The notes below the pieces were generated by a model. It ran no database searches and was not told the origin of the DNA. It saw only the letters and a list, made by a program, of their open reading frames with translations. From CBDDDW01 sp965226805 (GTDB lineage: Bacteria; Chloroflexota; Dehalococcoidia; Lucifugimonadales; JAGWBF01), in contig CBDDDW010000021.1 in assembly GCA_965226805.1 (NCBI GenBank), positions 1 through 64,000 on the forward strand: a DNA stretch of 64,000 bases, written 5' to 3'. Made by a program: the position numbers and the translations under genes. Below are positions 53,980 through 63,184 of this stretch, piece by piece. The first letter of the stretch is position 1; every line of letters starts with the position of its first letter.

Positions 53980-55389
53980 ATGTCCAAGGACCGTGACGAC
54001 ATACGTCTGATGGCCCACTTAATGCGGCGCGCCGGCTTCGGGGCGACCCGCGAAGAGTTGGAGGCCCGGGTTGCCAATGGGTACGAGGCCACGGTAGAAG
54101 AGCTTCTGCATCCCGAGGAGCAGGAGCCCGTGAACCGGCTGGATTTCTTGAGGTATCACCCTTGGGGATGGAAGCCCGGAACTCCCCACGGTATGGGCGC
54201 CGCCCAATGGCTGTTCTTCCTGATCAATACGAAGCGTCCCCTGGAAGAGAAGATGGCCCTGTTCTGGCATCACGTTTTCGCCACCGGGGTCTCGAAAGTA
54301 GACCATTACAACGAAGTACAAGGAATGGTGGATATGCTCCGGGAACGGGGTATGGGCAACTACCAGGAGCTTCTCTTGGCGTTGGCCAAGAATCCCGCCA
54401 TGATCTTCTTCCTCGATAACAACGAGAACCACCCCGAGGCCGTTAACGAGAACTGGGGCAGAGAGCTGCTGGAGCTGTTCAGCATGGGCGTCGGCAGCTA
54501 CACGGAAGACGATGTCCGTGAGTGCTCAAGGGCCTTCACGGGCTGGACGGTGAGCCCAAAGCTTCCCAGATTCCCCATGGGCCGTTTCGACTGGGGCTTC
54601 GAGTACAAAGAGGAGGACCACGACGACACCGAGAAGACCTTCCTGGGACACACAGGCCGATTCAACGGGGAGGACATCATCGACATCATCTGCCGGCAGC
54701 CGGCAACGGCCCGGTTCATCTGCCGGCACCTGTACAGCTTCTTCGTAGCCGATGAGGCCCAGGTACCGGCCTGGTCCGTCACGCCTCCGATGGACCCAGA
54801 AGCCATCGACACCCTCTCTAGGGCCTTCACCGAGTCCGGCTATGAGCTTCGACCCGTACTGCGGACGCTATTCAACTCCGACTTCTTCAAGAACGCCAGC
54901 TTCTCGAAGGTAAAGAGCCCGGCCGAGGTTGTCGTCGGCACCCTGAGGCTGGTAGGTGGGGCCGAGTTCCCGGCACCGGGCATTGGAGAGCTGTCCAAAC
55001 TGCCTGGCTACATGGGCCAGGACCTCCTGAACCCTCCCAGCGTGGAGGGATGGCACACAGGCATGGAATGGATTAACAGCGGGTCCCTGATGAGGCGAAT
55101 CAACTTTACCGCTGAATACGTCGGCGACACCACCCGTCCGGGCGTCCAGTCTATTATCAACAAGCTCAAGGAGCAGGGAGATCTCTCGCCCGGGACGTTC
55201 GTGGACACCTGCTTGGACCTGATGGGCCCGCTGGACGTCAGTGAGGATACCAGGCAGGAGCTGATCACCCATGCCACAGGCGAGGGCATCCTAGTCTGGG
55301 GGACGGAGCAGGGGGCTGATGGACCCTCTAAACGGGTGGGGGAGATGCTCCAGCTGATAGTCTCATTGAAGGACTACCAACGCGTCTAG
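53980..55389 (+). CDS. DUF1800-family protein
   Basis: A 469-residue member of the DUF1800 family: LMAHLMRRAGFGATREELE at the start, PLEEKMALFWHHVFATG, NPAMIFFLDNNENHPEAVNENWGRELLELFSMGVG, YTEDDVRECSRAFTGWTV, and GYMGQDLLNPPSVEGW. Its partner family DUF1501 usually follows; it is absent here. Function unknown; the conserved HxxF and ENxGRELLEL blocks hint at a catalytic protein. The start is ATG 53980 with GGAGG 5 nt upstream. Confidence 0.92.
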   Translation: MSKDRDDIRLMAHLMRRAGFGATREELEARVANGYEATVEELLHPEEQEPVNRLDFLRYHPWGWKPGTPHGMGAAQWLFFLINTKRPLEEKMALFWHHVFATGVSKVDHYNEVQGMVDMLRERGMGNYQELLLALAKNPAMIFFLDNNENHPEAVNENWGRELLELFSMGVGSYTEDDVRECSRAFTGWTVSPKLPRFPMGRFDWGFEYKEEDHDDTEKTFLGHTGRFNGEDIIDIICRQPATARFICRHLYSFFVADEAQVPAWSVTPPMDPEAIDTLSRAFTESGYELRPVLRTLFNSDFFKNASFSKVKSPAEVVVGTLRLVGGAEFPAPGIGELSKLPGYMGQDLLNPPSVEGWHTGMEWINSGSLMRRINFTAEYVGDTTRPGVQSIINKLKEQGDLSPGTFVDTCLDLMGPLDVSEDTRQELITHATGEGILVWGTEQGADGPSKRVGEMLQLIVSLKDYQRV

Positions 55390-55525
55390 CGGATTTAAGT
55401 TGGGGAGCCACGTGCTCAGCAACGCTGCGACCGGCTGGCGCTCGAGGAAGCTCCCCTTCCTGCCGTCGCTATGATAGGGCCTTTCGACGGGGCGCCGGTA
55501 TCTACCTAACACTGGTAGGGATAGC

Positions 55526-56574
55526 ATGTTTACGCAGAACGTATCTGGGCGGGTCTATGACTTCAGCCATGCCGTAGGCCGGGGGTCGGAAGAGGGCCAG
55601 GGCTTTGGGATGCCCATTGCCCTCGCCATGGGTCAGGGTGACACGGTGTATGTCCTGAGCCGGGGCTTTGAAGCCAATTCGAACGTTCCCTGGAACCGTA
55701 CGAGCATCGGCGCCCGGGTAGGCAAGTACACGATTGGAAGCGTGTCTGGTGATGAAGCGTTCGTGACTGAGTTCGGCGGGAGCGGCGACGCCGACGGCGA
55801 GTTCATTTGGCCGGTGGAAGTCGCCGTCGACTCCGCGGAGAACGTATACGTTACCGATGAGTGGCTCAACCGAGTATCGACATTCGACAAGAACGGCAAC
55901 TTCCTGGGGCAATGGGGCTCGGTAGGGAGTGGCGACGGGGAGCTCAACCGTCCATCGGGTATTGGCCTCGACCGGGAGGACAATGTCTACGTCGTCGATA
56001 GCATGAACCATCGAGTGCAGAAGTTCACGAAGGACGGGACTTACCTGGCCAAGTGGGGCCGCCAGGGCACCGGCGAAGGAGAATTCGACATCCCCTGGGG
56101 CCTGACGCTCGACGATGAGGGCTACGTGTATGTGGCCGACCACCGGAACAACCGGATACAGAAGTTCACGCCCGATGGTGATTTCGTGGCCAAGTTCGGC
56201 AGCTATGGGACCGGCCGTGGCCAGCTATGCCGTCCCGCGGGTGTTGCGGTGGACCCAGATGGCGACGTGTACGTCTGCGACTGGGGGAACGATCGAGTTC
56301 AAGCGTTTGGGCCCGATGGCAGGTTCATTACGAGCTTCATAGGAGACGCACAGGAGCTCTCCGCGTGGCAGCAGCTTGTCGTCGATGGTAATGTGGACAT
56401 ACAGAAAGCCCGCCGCAGGGTCTACACCACCGAGCCCGAGTGGCGTTTCGCTTTACCTACGGGCATCGCGTTCGATGCCGATAAGGGACGTTTCTGGTGA
56501 CCGATCCCCAGCGGCTGCGGCTCCAGATATACAACAAATTGAAAGGCTACCTGGAACCGCAGTTCAACCTATAA
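55526..56574 (+). pseudogene. NHL-repeat beta-propeller protein, frameshifted near the 3' end
   Basis: About five NHL repeats (AVDSAENVYVTDEWLNRVSTF, GLDREDNVYVVDSMNHRVQKF, TLDDEGYVYVADHRNNRIQKF, AVDPDGDVYVCDWGNDRVQAF) build a six-bladed propeller; no signal peptide, so a cytosolic binding protein. The frame stops at 56500 (GRFW), but the next repeat continues in another frame from ACGTTTCTGGTG as TFLVTDPQRLRLQIYNKL up to a stop at 56574. A single missing base in the AAGGG region near 56487-56492 explains it. The start is ATG 55526. Confidence 0.85.
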
Positions 56575-56632
56575 GGCGACGGGTCCCGCTCCGAGGCGGT
56601 GCTCTCGCTCCCGGAGTCCGCGTCGGACTCTA

Positions 56633-56793
56633 GGAGGCTGATGAAGAAGGGAGTGCAGAGGGGCGAAGCCTCTTTGCCGGGAGTCTGAGGGTGTCCCTCA
56701 GATGTAAATTCTTCCCCCTGCCTGGCCAGGCATGTCCTGAGCCTGCCGAAGGGAAGGGGGATGGTCGGAAGGGTTGTTCAGCACCCTGTCAGG
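56633..56793. repeat. Dispersed repeat, copy 2
   Basis: The inverted counterpart of 47098-47300 (see there): GGCTGATGAAGAAGGGAGTGC...TTCAGCACCCTGTCAGGG. It is shorter, with small differences and a different middle. It lies 80 bp before the cyclase start. No other feature in 56575-56874. Confidence 0.8.
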
Positions 56794-56874
56794 GTAGTAT
56801 TCCAGCCGTCAGCCCTGGAAACGAATTCGCGTGAAGCTCGGACCATATGCTGTTCTCAGCTAAAGGAGGAGATA

Positions 56875-57825
56875 ATGGCAAACAGACGAATGCCGTCCGA
56901 AGAGGAAGTGGTAACCTATATGACTTCCCTCAACAACTGGGGGAGATGGGGACCCGACGATGAACTTGGGACCCTCAACCTTATCACCCCTGAGAAAACT
57001 CTTCAGGCGGTGGGGCTGGTCAAAGAAGGGATCAGTGTGACCTGCGCCAGGCTGATCCTCCACGAGAACGCCTCGGACGTGCCTGTACAGTTCCAACACT
57101 ATATGGTTTTCACCGGCGAGGCCGCCCCGGACATCGGCCCAGGATTCTCGGGCGACTACATCTCGATGCCCGTCCACGGGCATACGATCACCCATATAGA
57201 TAGTCCCGTTCACAACTTCTGGGACGGTAAGATGTACAACGGGAAACCCGCCTCGCTGGTTAACACCATGGACAAGGCCTCGGCGGGCGGCATTCAGAAT
57301 ATCGGGAATGGCGTGATCACCCGAGGGGTGATGCTGGACATCGCCAAGGTGCAAGGGAAGAAGTGGCTCGATGAGGCAGAGGCGGTCTTTCCCGAAGACC
57401 TGGAGGAGGCCGAGTCAGCCCAGGGAGTACGGGTAGAGGAAGGAGACGCACTCCTGGTCCGGATGGGCTGGTACAAGAAGCGGCAGGAAGTGGGCCCCCC
57501 CACTCCGCCGGGCTGCCCCGGGGTACACGCCGCATGCTACCCCTGGCTGCACGAGCGAGGCGTCTCGCTGATGGTCACCGACACCAACTTCGACGTACCT
57601 CGATATACAGACTCCAATCCCAGCGAGTACTCTCCGGAGATGGATCTGCTCATACCATCCATCGGGACGGTGGCGATGGGGTTATTCGACATAGACGTCG
57701 CCAATCTGGAAGACCTGGCTGAGGTATGCAACCGGCTAAATCGCTGGGAGTTCATGTTTATCGTGGCGCCTCTGAGGATCCACAACGGCACAGGCTCACC
57801 CGTCAACCCGCTGGCTGTTTTTTAG
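56875..57825 (+). CDS. Cyclase/kynurenine-formamidase-like metal hydrolase
   Basis: A 316-residue member of the cyclase family (arylformamidase-like). The metal motif HGHTITHIDSPVH (residues 101-113) is present and the C-terminal region has HERGVSLMVTDTNFD and GLFDIDVANLEDLAEVCNRL. Likely an amide/ester hydrolase acting on small organic acids or amides in catabolism. ATG 56875 has AAAGGAGG 5 nt upstream and is preferred to longer in-frame starts. Confidence 0.9.
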   Translation: MANRRMPSEEEVVTYMTSLNNWGRWGPDDELGTLNLITPEKTLQAVGLVKEGISVTCARLILHENASDVPVQFQHYMVFTGEAAPDIGPGFSGDYISMPVHGHTITHIDSPVHNFWDGKMYNGKPASLVNTMDKASAGGIQNIGNGVITRGVMLDIAKVQGKKWLDEAEAVFPEDLEEAESAQGVRVEEGDALLVRMGWYKKRQEVGPPTPPGCPGVHAACYPWLHERGVSLMVTDTNFDVPRYTDSNPSEYSPEMDLLIPSIGTVAMGLFDIDVANLEDLAEVCNRLNRWEFMFIVAPLRIHNGTGSPVNPLAVF

Positions 57826-57907
57826 CCTCTGGTGCGATCAAGCAAAAGGCCTTCACAAGAGGCAGCCGCTGGAGGAGCTACATCGCGGGTCTAAGGGATT
57901 AGTCCTG

Positions 57908-58990
57908 CTAGGCGATTGTTACACGCCGGGGCTGGGCGGCATTGTTGCCGTATCCGAGCCGGTTCCAGGACTGCTCTAGAGGTTGGGTCTGGCCCAGCTC
58001 GTCCGTCGCCCGGGCCATGATCGTAGCCTCCCCCTTCAGCTTCGCGTCCCATATGTAATCCCAGCGCCTCCACATCCACGGCAGATGAGGCGCAAGGAGC
58101 CGGGCAGCGGACCAGGTTTTGCCGGCGTCGGTGCTGACTTCGACATGCGTGATTTCCCCGCTTCCCGACCAGGCGTAGCCGCAGATCTGCACCGGCCCTT
58201 GCCGTTCCGTCACCCCTTCTTCCGGACGTGTGATCACGGCCTTGACGCGTTGTGTGCTCACCAGAGACGGCTCCGCTTCGTCTGGCCCGTCGTAGACGTA
58301 TCGTTGGCCCTGCCAGAACCCGTTGAAGGGTTGGCTCAGGACCTCGATCCGCTGTATCCATTTGACCCACCACACGCCGTACCACCCAGGGACGATAAGC
58401 CGTAGTGGCGCACCATGGGCATGGGTCAGCGGCTGGCCGTTCATAGCCCACGCGAGCAGAGTATCGATGTGAAGCGCTTTCTCCAGGGGAACACCCTTGG
58501 CGAAGACGGTTGTGACGTTTTCGGGTTGTGCGGTGCCTGTATCGACGCCTTCCACCAGGACATCTCGGGCGCTGGGAAGCAGGCCCGCATGGTTCAGCAC
58601 TGAGCTTAGCGGCACGCCGGTCCATTCGGCGGCGCTGATCGAGCCGTCGCCCAGTTGAGTGCCGATGGTCGCGGGGGAAAGGTATTTTCGGCTGGTGCCG
58701 GCGCACTCCACCATAGCCATTTGGGTTCGCGAAGGCATCTGTCGCAGGTCTTCAGAGGTGAGCTGCAGCCTCCGTGCGACCTTGCCTTCCACACGAAGGG
58801 CCCACGATTGGCGGTCGATGGGGGGTGGAGTATCGTAGTGATGTATGATATAGAACAGGTGGTTGGGCGTCAGGAGCCCCTCAAGTTGGGACAGCGGCGA
58901 CTCTGCAGCGCGGATCCCTCCAGACGAATCCCGAGCATGTACTTCTAACTGGGTATCTGCCTCCTCCGTTCCACCATTTGCACGTTCCAT
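57908..58990 (-). CDS. Sulfite-oxidase-family molybdopterin oxidoreductase
   Basis: A 360-residue Mo enzyme: the Mo-coordinating Cys lies in MVECAGTSRKYLSP (C96), followed by WTGVPLSSVLNHAGL and the cofactor-binding GAPLRLIVPGWYGVWWVKWI; the C-terminal 110 residues are the Mo-co dimerisation domain (ICGYAWSGSGEITHVEVSTDAGKTW). No Tat signal peptide is visible at the N-terminus, unlike YedY. Oxidises sulfite or an organic substrate; the acceptor is unknown. The start is ATG 58990 with GGAGGAG 8 nt upstream. Confidence 0.88.
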   Translation of the reverse strand: MERANGGTEEADTQLEVHARDSSGGIRAAESPLSQLEGLLTPNHLFYIIHHYDTPPPIDRQSWALRVEGKVARRLQLTSEDLRQMPSRTQMAMVECAGTSRKYLSPATIGTQLGDGSISAAEWTGVPLSSVLNHAGLLPSARDVLVEGVDTGTAQPENVTTVFAKGVPLEKALHIDTLLAWAMNGQPLTHAHGAPLRLIVPGWYGVWWVKWIQRIEVLSQPFNGFWQGQRYVYDGPDEAEPSLVSTQRVKAVITRPEEGVTERQGPVQICGYAWSGSGEITHVEVSTDAGKTWSAARLLAPHLPWMWRRWDYIWDAKLKGEATIMARATDELGQTQPLEQSWNRLGYGNNAAQPRRVTIA

Positions 58991-59095
58991 AACTTGACTC
59001 CTCCTCTCTACAGCCCCCCCTACCAGGGCGGTTGGCAAAGAACCGGAGCGATGATTAGTATCCCGTGGTCACCCCGGACTCCAGGGCGGGGGCTG

Positions 59096-60235
59096 CTAGA
59101 GGCCATAGAGCCTGTTGCAGTTGTCCCACAGCACCTTACGCTTACTCGCGTCGCTCATCTCCTCCATCTCCAAGAACTTCTCCATGGCGTGTGGAAAGGA
59201 AGAGTCTGGGTGTGGGTAGTCGGTGGATATCACCAGGTTGTCGTCTCCAAAGGCTGTAATGACGCTCTGCGCGGGTGCCTCGTCAGGCTCCACGGAGAGG
59301 AAACACTGGCGAAGAAAGTACTCGGTTGGTTTCATCGACAGCTGTACCTGCTCCCCGTCTTTGTACATCTCCCACTGCTCGTCAAGACGCCAGAGGAGCC
59401 AGGGCAACCAGCTACAATTGCCCTCCAACAGGGCCAGACGCAGGCTGGGGAACCGCTCCAGCACTCCCCCTACGATGTAACTGCCCAGTGCCTCCATCAG
59501 GCCGAGCGGGAATCCGAAGGTCTGAGTCAATGTTGTGGGGTTGGGGTGGTGGCGCAGGAAGTTCGCCAGATGTCCCTGGTTCCAACCTGCGTTGGTGTCG
59601 TGGAGACAGACAGCTACGTTCAAGTCCTGGGCCTCTTTCCATAGCAGATCGCACTCCGGATCGTGGAAATAGCGACCGTTTACCGGGTTGGGCGCAAGGG
59701 TAAGGCCAACCATACCGAGCTCTTTGACGGCACGCCTCAGCTCCTCTGCCGCCAGTTCCACGTCGTGAAGGGAGATCAGTGCCACGCCTTTGAGTCGGTC
59801 GGGGTTTTCGCGGCAGAAGTCGGCGAGGTAGTTGTTGTAGGCGCGGCAGATAGCCACCGCGTATTCGGGGTCAAGCTTATCCACCGTGACATGGCCGCGG
59901 GAGAATGTGGGGAAGACCGCGGCGACGTCGACGCCCTCGACATCCATTGCTCTGAGCATACTGGCGGGACCGTACTCATCCTCTATAGCGTCTCTTATGA
60001 AGGGCATGATCTGTTCCACCCTTGGGCCCGCCGCGTGGGTTGTACGCAAGAAGACCTGGTCTATCCTCTCCTCATGTCCGGGGATATTGAGGTACCAGGA
60101 GCCGTAAATTTCCCCCGGATCAGGCGCATAGATGGGAGCTTCGGGTACGAATCTGTCTTCGAGGTAACGCTCGTATAGGTCATGGGGCTCCAAGATGTGG
60201 ATATCACTATCCATGACTCGGAACTCCTGTTTCAT
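59096..60235 (-). CDS. Amidohydrolase_2-family hydrolase (paralogue B)
   Basis: A 379-residue TIM-barrel metal enzyme: FRVMDSDIHILEPHDLYERY (N-terminal metal motif), CREN...RLKGVALISLHDVELAAEEL, AVCLHDTNAGWNQGH (metal His) and VISTDYPHPDSSFPH (catalytic Asp). The start is ATG 60235 (MKQEFRVMDSD), with an alternative at 60214 (AGGAG 9 nt upstream). Separated by 105 nt from the sulfite-oxidase-like gene on the same strand; divergent from the dehydrogenase gene. More distant from paralogues A and C than these are from each other. Confidence 0.9.
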   Translation of the reverse strand: MKQEFRVMDSDIHILEPHDLYERYLEDRFVPEAPIYAPDPGEIYGSWYLNIPGHEERIDQVFLRTTHAAGPRVEQIMPFIRDAIEDEYGPASMLRAMDVEGVDVAAVFPTFSRGHVTVDKLDPEYAVAICRAYNNYLADFCRENPDRLKGVALISLHDVELAAEELRRAVKELGMVGLTLAPNPVNGRYFHDPECDLLWKEAQDLNVAVCLHDTNAGWNQGHLANFLRHHPNPTTLTQTFGFPLGLMEALGSYIVGGVLERFPSLRLALLEGNCSWLPWLLWRLDEQWEMYKDGEQVQLSMKPTEYFLRQCFLSVEPDEAPAQSVITAFGDDNLVISTDYPHPDSSFPHAMEKFLEMEEMSDASKRKVLWDNCNRLYGL

Positions 60236-60341
60236 CTCCTGCCACCCGCCTCTCCAAGAATACCCTGCCAATCTATATCCCGCGCTTTCCTGTGTCAAGC
60301 CACGATGCCGGTGCCTTGAGGGCTCTACGGTAGGAGACGTG

Positions 60342-60371
60342 TTGACACGCCGAGACGGGCGGGACTATGCT
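60342..60371 (+). promoter_or_regulatory. Promoter of the 2-hydroxyacid dehydrogenase gene
   Basis: TTGACA (60342-60347), 18-nt spacer, TATGCT (60366-60371). It lies about 80 nt before the GTG start, reading to the right, back-to-back with the paralogue B amidohydrolase gene. Confidence 0.55.
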
Positions 60372-60452
60372 GCCAATGCCCGACGGGGGCTCCCAAAAGT
60401 GGAGTGTGGCGCATGCCATGGGGAATCACTAGCAAGGGGAGGGATCGAGTTG

Positions 60453-61418
60453 GTGAAGGTTGCGGTTCTGGACGATTACCAGCAGGTCGCGCTGGCCGTA
60501 GTAGACTGGAGCTCTCTACCTCCCGGCACGGAGGTGCAAGCTTTCGCGGACCACCTGTCCGACGTGGACGAGGTTGCCGAGAGACTGAGGGAGTTCGAGA
60601 TAGTGGTGGCCATGCGGGAGAGAACGCCCTTCCCACGTAAACTGCTGGAGAGGCTGCCCGCGCTGAAACTGCTGGTTACCACAGGGACGCGCAACGCTTC
60701 GATGGACATGGCGGCGGCGGCAGACCTGGGCATTACCGTGTGCGGCACGGGTGGGCTGGAGTATCCTACGGCCGAGCTGACGTGGGGCCTCATCCTTTCC
60801 CTGGTCCGGCACATTCCAGAGGAGGACCGGGCGACGCGTGCCGGCCGCTGGCAGGTGAGCATGGGGGAGGGGCTAAAGGGCAAGACCCTGGGGATCGTAG
60901 GTCTCGGAAATCTGGGCTCCCAGGTGGCGACCGTCGGCCGAGCCTTCGGGATGTCGGTCGTAGCATGGAGCCAGAATCTCACCTCAGGGCGGGCCGCCGA
61001 ATTTGGCGCTACCCTGGTGACCAGGGAGGAACTTCTGTCCCAGTCCGACATCGTTACCATCCACCTGGTCCTCAGCGACCGAACAAGGGGGCTCATCGGG
61101 GAGCGAGAGTTGGGACTGATGAAGCCCACTGCCTATCTGGTAAACACATCCCGGGGGCCTATCGTGGACGAGGGAGCGCTGGTGGACGCACTTCAAAACC
61201 GGACTATCGCCGGGGCGGCCCTTGATGTCTTCGATGAGGAGCCGCTGCCCCAGGACCATCCCCTCAGGCGCATGGAGAATACGGTCATTACGCCACACAT
61301 AGGCTACGTCACCGTAGAGACCTACAAGATCTTCCTGGGTGAGATCGTGGAGAACATCAAAGCTTTCCTCAGCGGAACCCCGGCCAGGGTGATAATCTCT
61401 CCATCCTCCCCCCGATAG
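60453..61418 (+). CDS. D-isomer-specific 2-hydroxyacid dehydrogenase
   Basis: A 321-residue NAD-dependent dehydrogenase: VKVAVLDDYQQVALA at the start, Rossmann loop GKTLGIVGLGNLGSQVA, catalytic-Arg region VNTSRGPIVDEGALVDAL, Glu in ALDVFDEEPLPQDHPLR and the catalytic His in ITPHIGYVT. Reduces or oxidises a 2-hydroxy/2-keto acid of unknown identity. GTG 60453 (or TTG 60450) is chosen because AGGGGAGGG precedes it by 9 (6) nt; the open frame extends upstream to 60195 without a ribosome-binding site. Confidence 0.92.
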   Translation: MKVAVLDDYQQVALAVVDWSSLPPGTEVQAFADHLSDVDEVAERLREFEIVVAMRERTPFPRKLLERLPALKLLVTTGTRNASMDMAAAADLGITVCGTGGLEYPTAELTWGLILSLVRHIPEEDRATRAGRWQVSMGEGLKGKTLGIVGLGNLGSQVATVGRAFGMSVVAWSQNLTSGRAAEFGATLVTREELLSQSDIVTIHLVLSDRTRGLIGERELGLMKPTAYLVNTSRGPIVDEGALVDALQNRTIAGAALDVFDEEPLPQDHPLRRMENTVITPHIGYVTVETYKIFLGEIVENIKAFLSGTPARVIISPSSPR

Positions 61419-61463
61419 CTGCCGGAGCCTCTCCTCAATGGGTCTTCCCGTGTTGCGGCTCCG

Positions 61464-62571
61464 CTAGTCGATGCCGTACACTCTTGCCGCGTTTCCCGCC
61501 GGCGATTTTCGACTTCTCCTCCTCGGTACAACTCGCCAGGACGTCCTCGAGGATTTCCCTGCTTCGGGGGAATGTGGACTCCTGATGAGGATAGTCGGAA
61601 CCCCATAGGAGGCAGTCCACCCCTATGACATCACGGAGTCTAATGCCGATGGCGTCCTCCTGGAAGCTGGCGAACACGTTGCGGTGGAAATAATCGCTGG
61701 GCAGCATATCCTCACTGAACCGGTGTGGGGCGAATTCGTGGGACCTCTGTGTGTACAGGAAGTCCATACGGTCCAGAAAGTGCGGGATCCACGAAAGCTC
61801 CCACTCCACCGCCCCCAACCGAAGGTTCGGATGGCGCTCGAACACCCCACTCATGATGATACTGGTCAGAGACATCCGGACCCAATAGTCTAGGTTCACT
61901 ATGAAGTTGAGGGTTATATGGGCCGCGACCTGTTGAAGACTCCGGTTGGTCGACGAGTGGAGCGCGAGGGGAATTCCCAATTCTTCGGCTGCAGCCCAAA
62001 GGGGCTCGTATTCCGGCAAGCTGAAGGGCCTCTCCTCCAAAGGATAGGCGGTTACCATGGCCCCCACAAGCCCCAGCTTGGCACAGCGTTCGAGCTCCCT
62101 CACCGCGGACTGGACATCGTCCACGTTAAGCATCGCGATGCCATTGAGTCTCTTGGGGTGAGCGTGGCAGAACTCCGCGATCCAATCGTTGTAGACGCGG
62201 CAAATCGCCGTGAGCAGCTCCCCGTCTGGCACCCCGTAGAGTAGCAGGCCGACGGTGGGAAAGATGATCCCCGCATCCACACCGTCTATATCCATGTCCT
62301 TGACGTACTCATCGGGAATATATCCGCCGGGACGCACGTTTTCATGGACGTCTCTACGGCTGAGCTTTTCCGCTCCTTCAAACCTTCTGCCCGCCTGAGC
62401 CCCTCCTGCCATACTCACCAGTTTCAGGCCCTCGCAACACCAGTAGTCGAAACCCTCGATGCGAACGACGCGGGGGGCTCGCTCGGTGAATCGGAGCTCG
62501 ATCCTGGTCGTCCACAAGTCCGGCGGTTCGATAACGTGGTTGTCCGACGAGATTATCCGGTATCCAGCCAT
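61464..62571 (-). pseudogene. Amidohydrolase_2-family hydrolase (paralogue C), frameshifted at the 3' end
   Basis: A 370-residue relative of paralogue A: IISSDNHVIEPPDLW, KRLNGIAMLNVDDVQSAVRELERC, LALHSSTNRS (metal His), RLGAVEWELSWIPHFLDRMDF and VDCLLWGSDYPHQESTFP (catalytic Asp). The last codons read GKRGKSVRHRL in the current frame and run to 61435; removing one base in the TTTCCC run (61492-61497) gives KIAGGNAARVYGID and a stop at 61464, the family's normal end. All catalytic parts precede the break, so the enzyme may still work. The start is ATG 62571. Confidence 0.85.
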
Positions 62572-62780
62572 GCTATGCTATTCCCCCTGTCTATCTTTTG
62601 ATGAGGCCTCTCGCTTGGCGCCATCACGGACGTGCGGTCATGTGATCGGAGGTAGTTTACCATGTGGAAGGTGCGCATCAGTGACATGCACGCTTCTAGT
62701 AGAAGGCGGCGCCAGTTATTTGTCAATCTGGGCCAGCGCTTCCTGTCCCTTCTGGACTCCGTCATCAGGCGTTCAGGTGA

Positions 62781-63130
62781 TCAAGTCCATTGGGCCTGCC
62801 GGTGACATTGGTCTGGTTTCGCCATCGGCATCCTTGCCGTCCCTCCTCGACTCAAGGCAATCTTGCTGCCGTCGGGAGACCAGTCGGGATGCTGGTTGAG
62901 GCCGCCCACATTGGTCAGTCGGGATTGGTTCGAGCCGTCGGCGTTCACCACGTATACCTCGTACCGTCCGTCTCTATTGGAATGAAACGCGATCTTGCTG
63001 CCGTCATGGGACCATGCGGGAGCGCTATCTACGACGCAGGGACTGGTATTGGTTAGGGCTCCTTGACCCTGGCGGGACGGCAAACAACGGGTGAGAGTTG
63101 CCCAGGGGCTTGGTGGCATAGTACCATCAC
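62781..63130 (-). pseudogene. TolB/WD40-like (PD40) propeller remnant
   Basis: Minus-strand frame contains two PD40 units: PAWSHDGSKIAFHSNRDGRYEVYVVNADGSNQ and HPDWSPDGSKIAL, typical of TolB C-terminal propeller blades, but the flanks are out of frame (the expected FESRRDGKDADG reads in another frame after KIAL) and there is no start or export signal. A decayed fragment of a larger gene. 62572-62780 has no feature I recognise. Confidence 0.55.
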
Positions 63131-63184
63131 ACAGCGTCCCCGCTATCCCATGAGGAGACGCCAACCACGTTGTGGAGGTAGCCT

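Noticed and set aside
55526..61500. Programmed frameshifting as an explanation for the NHL and amidohydrolase breaks
   Set aside because: The sites differ, lack a shared slippery heptamer and lie at different places in the proteins; mutation or sequencing error is simpler.
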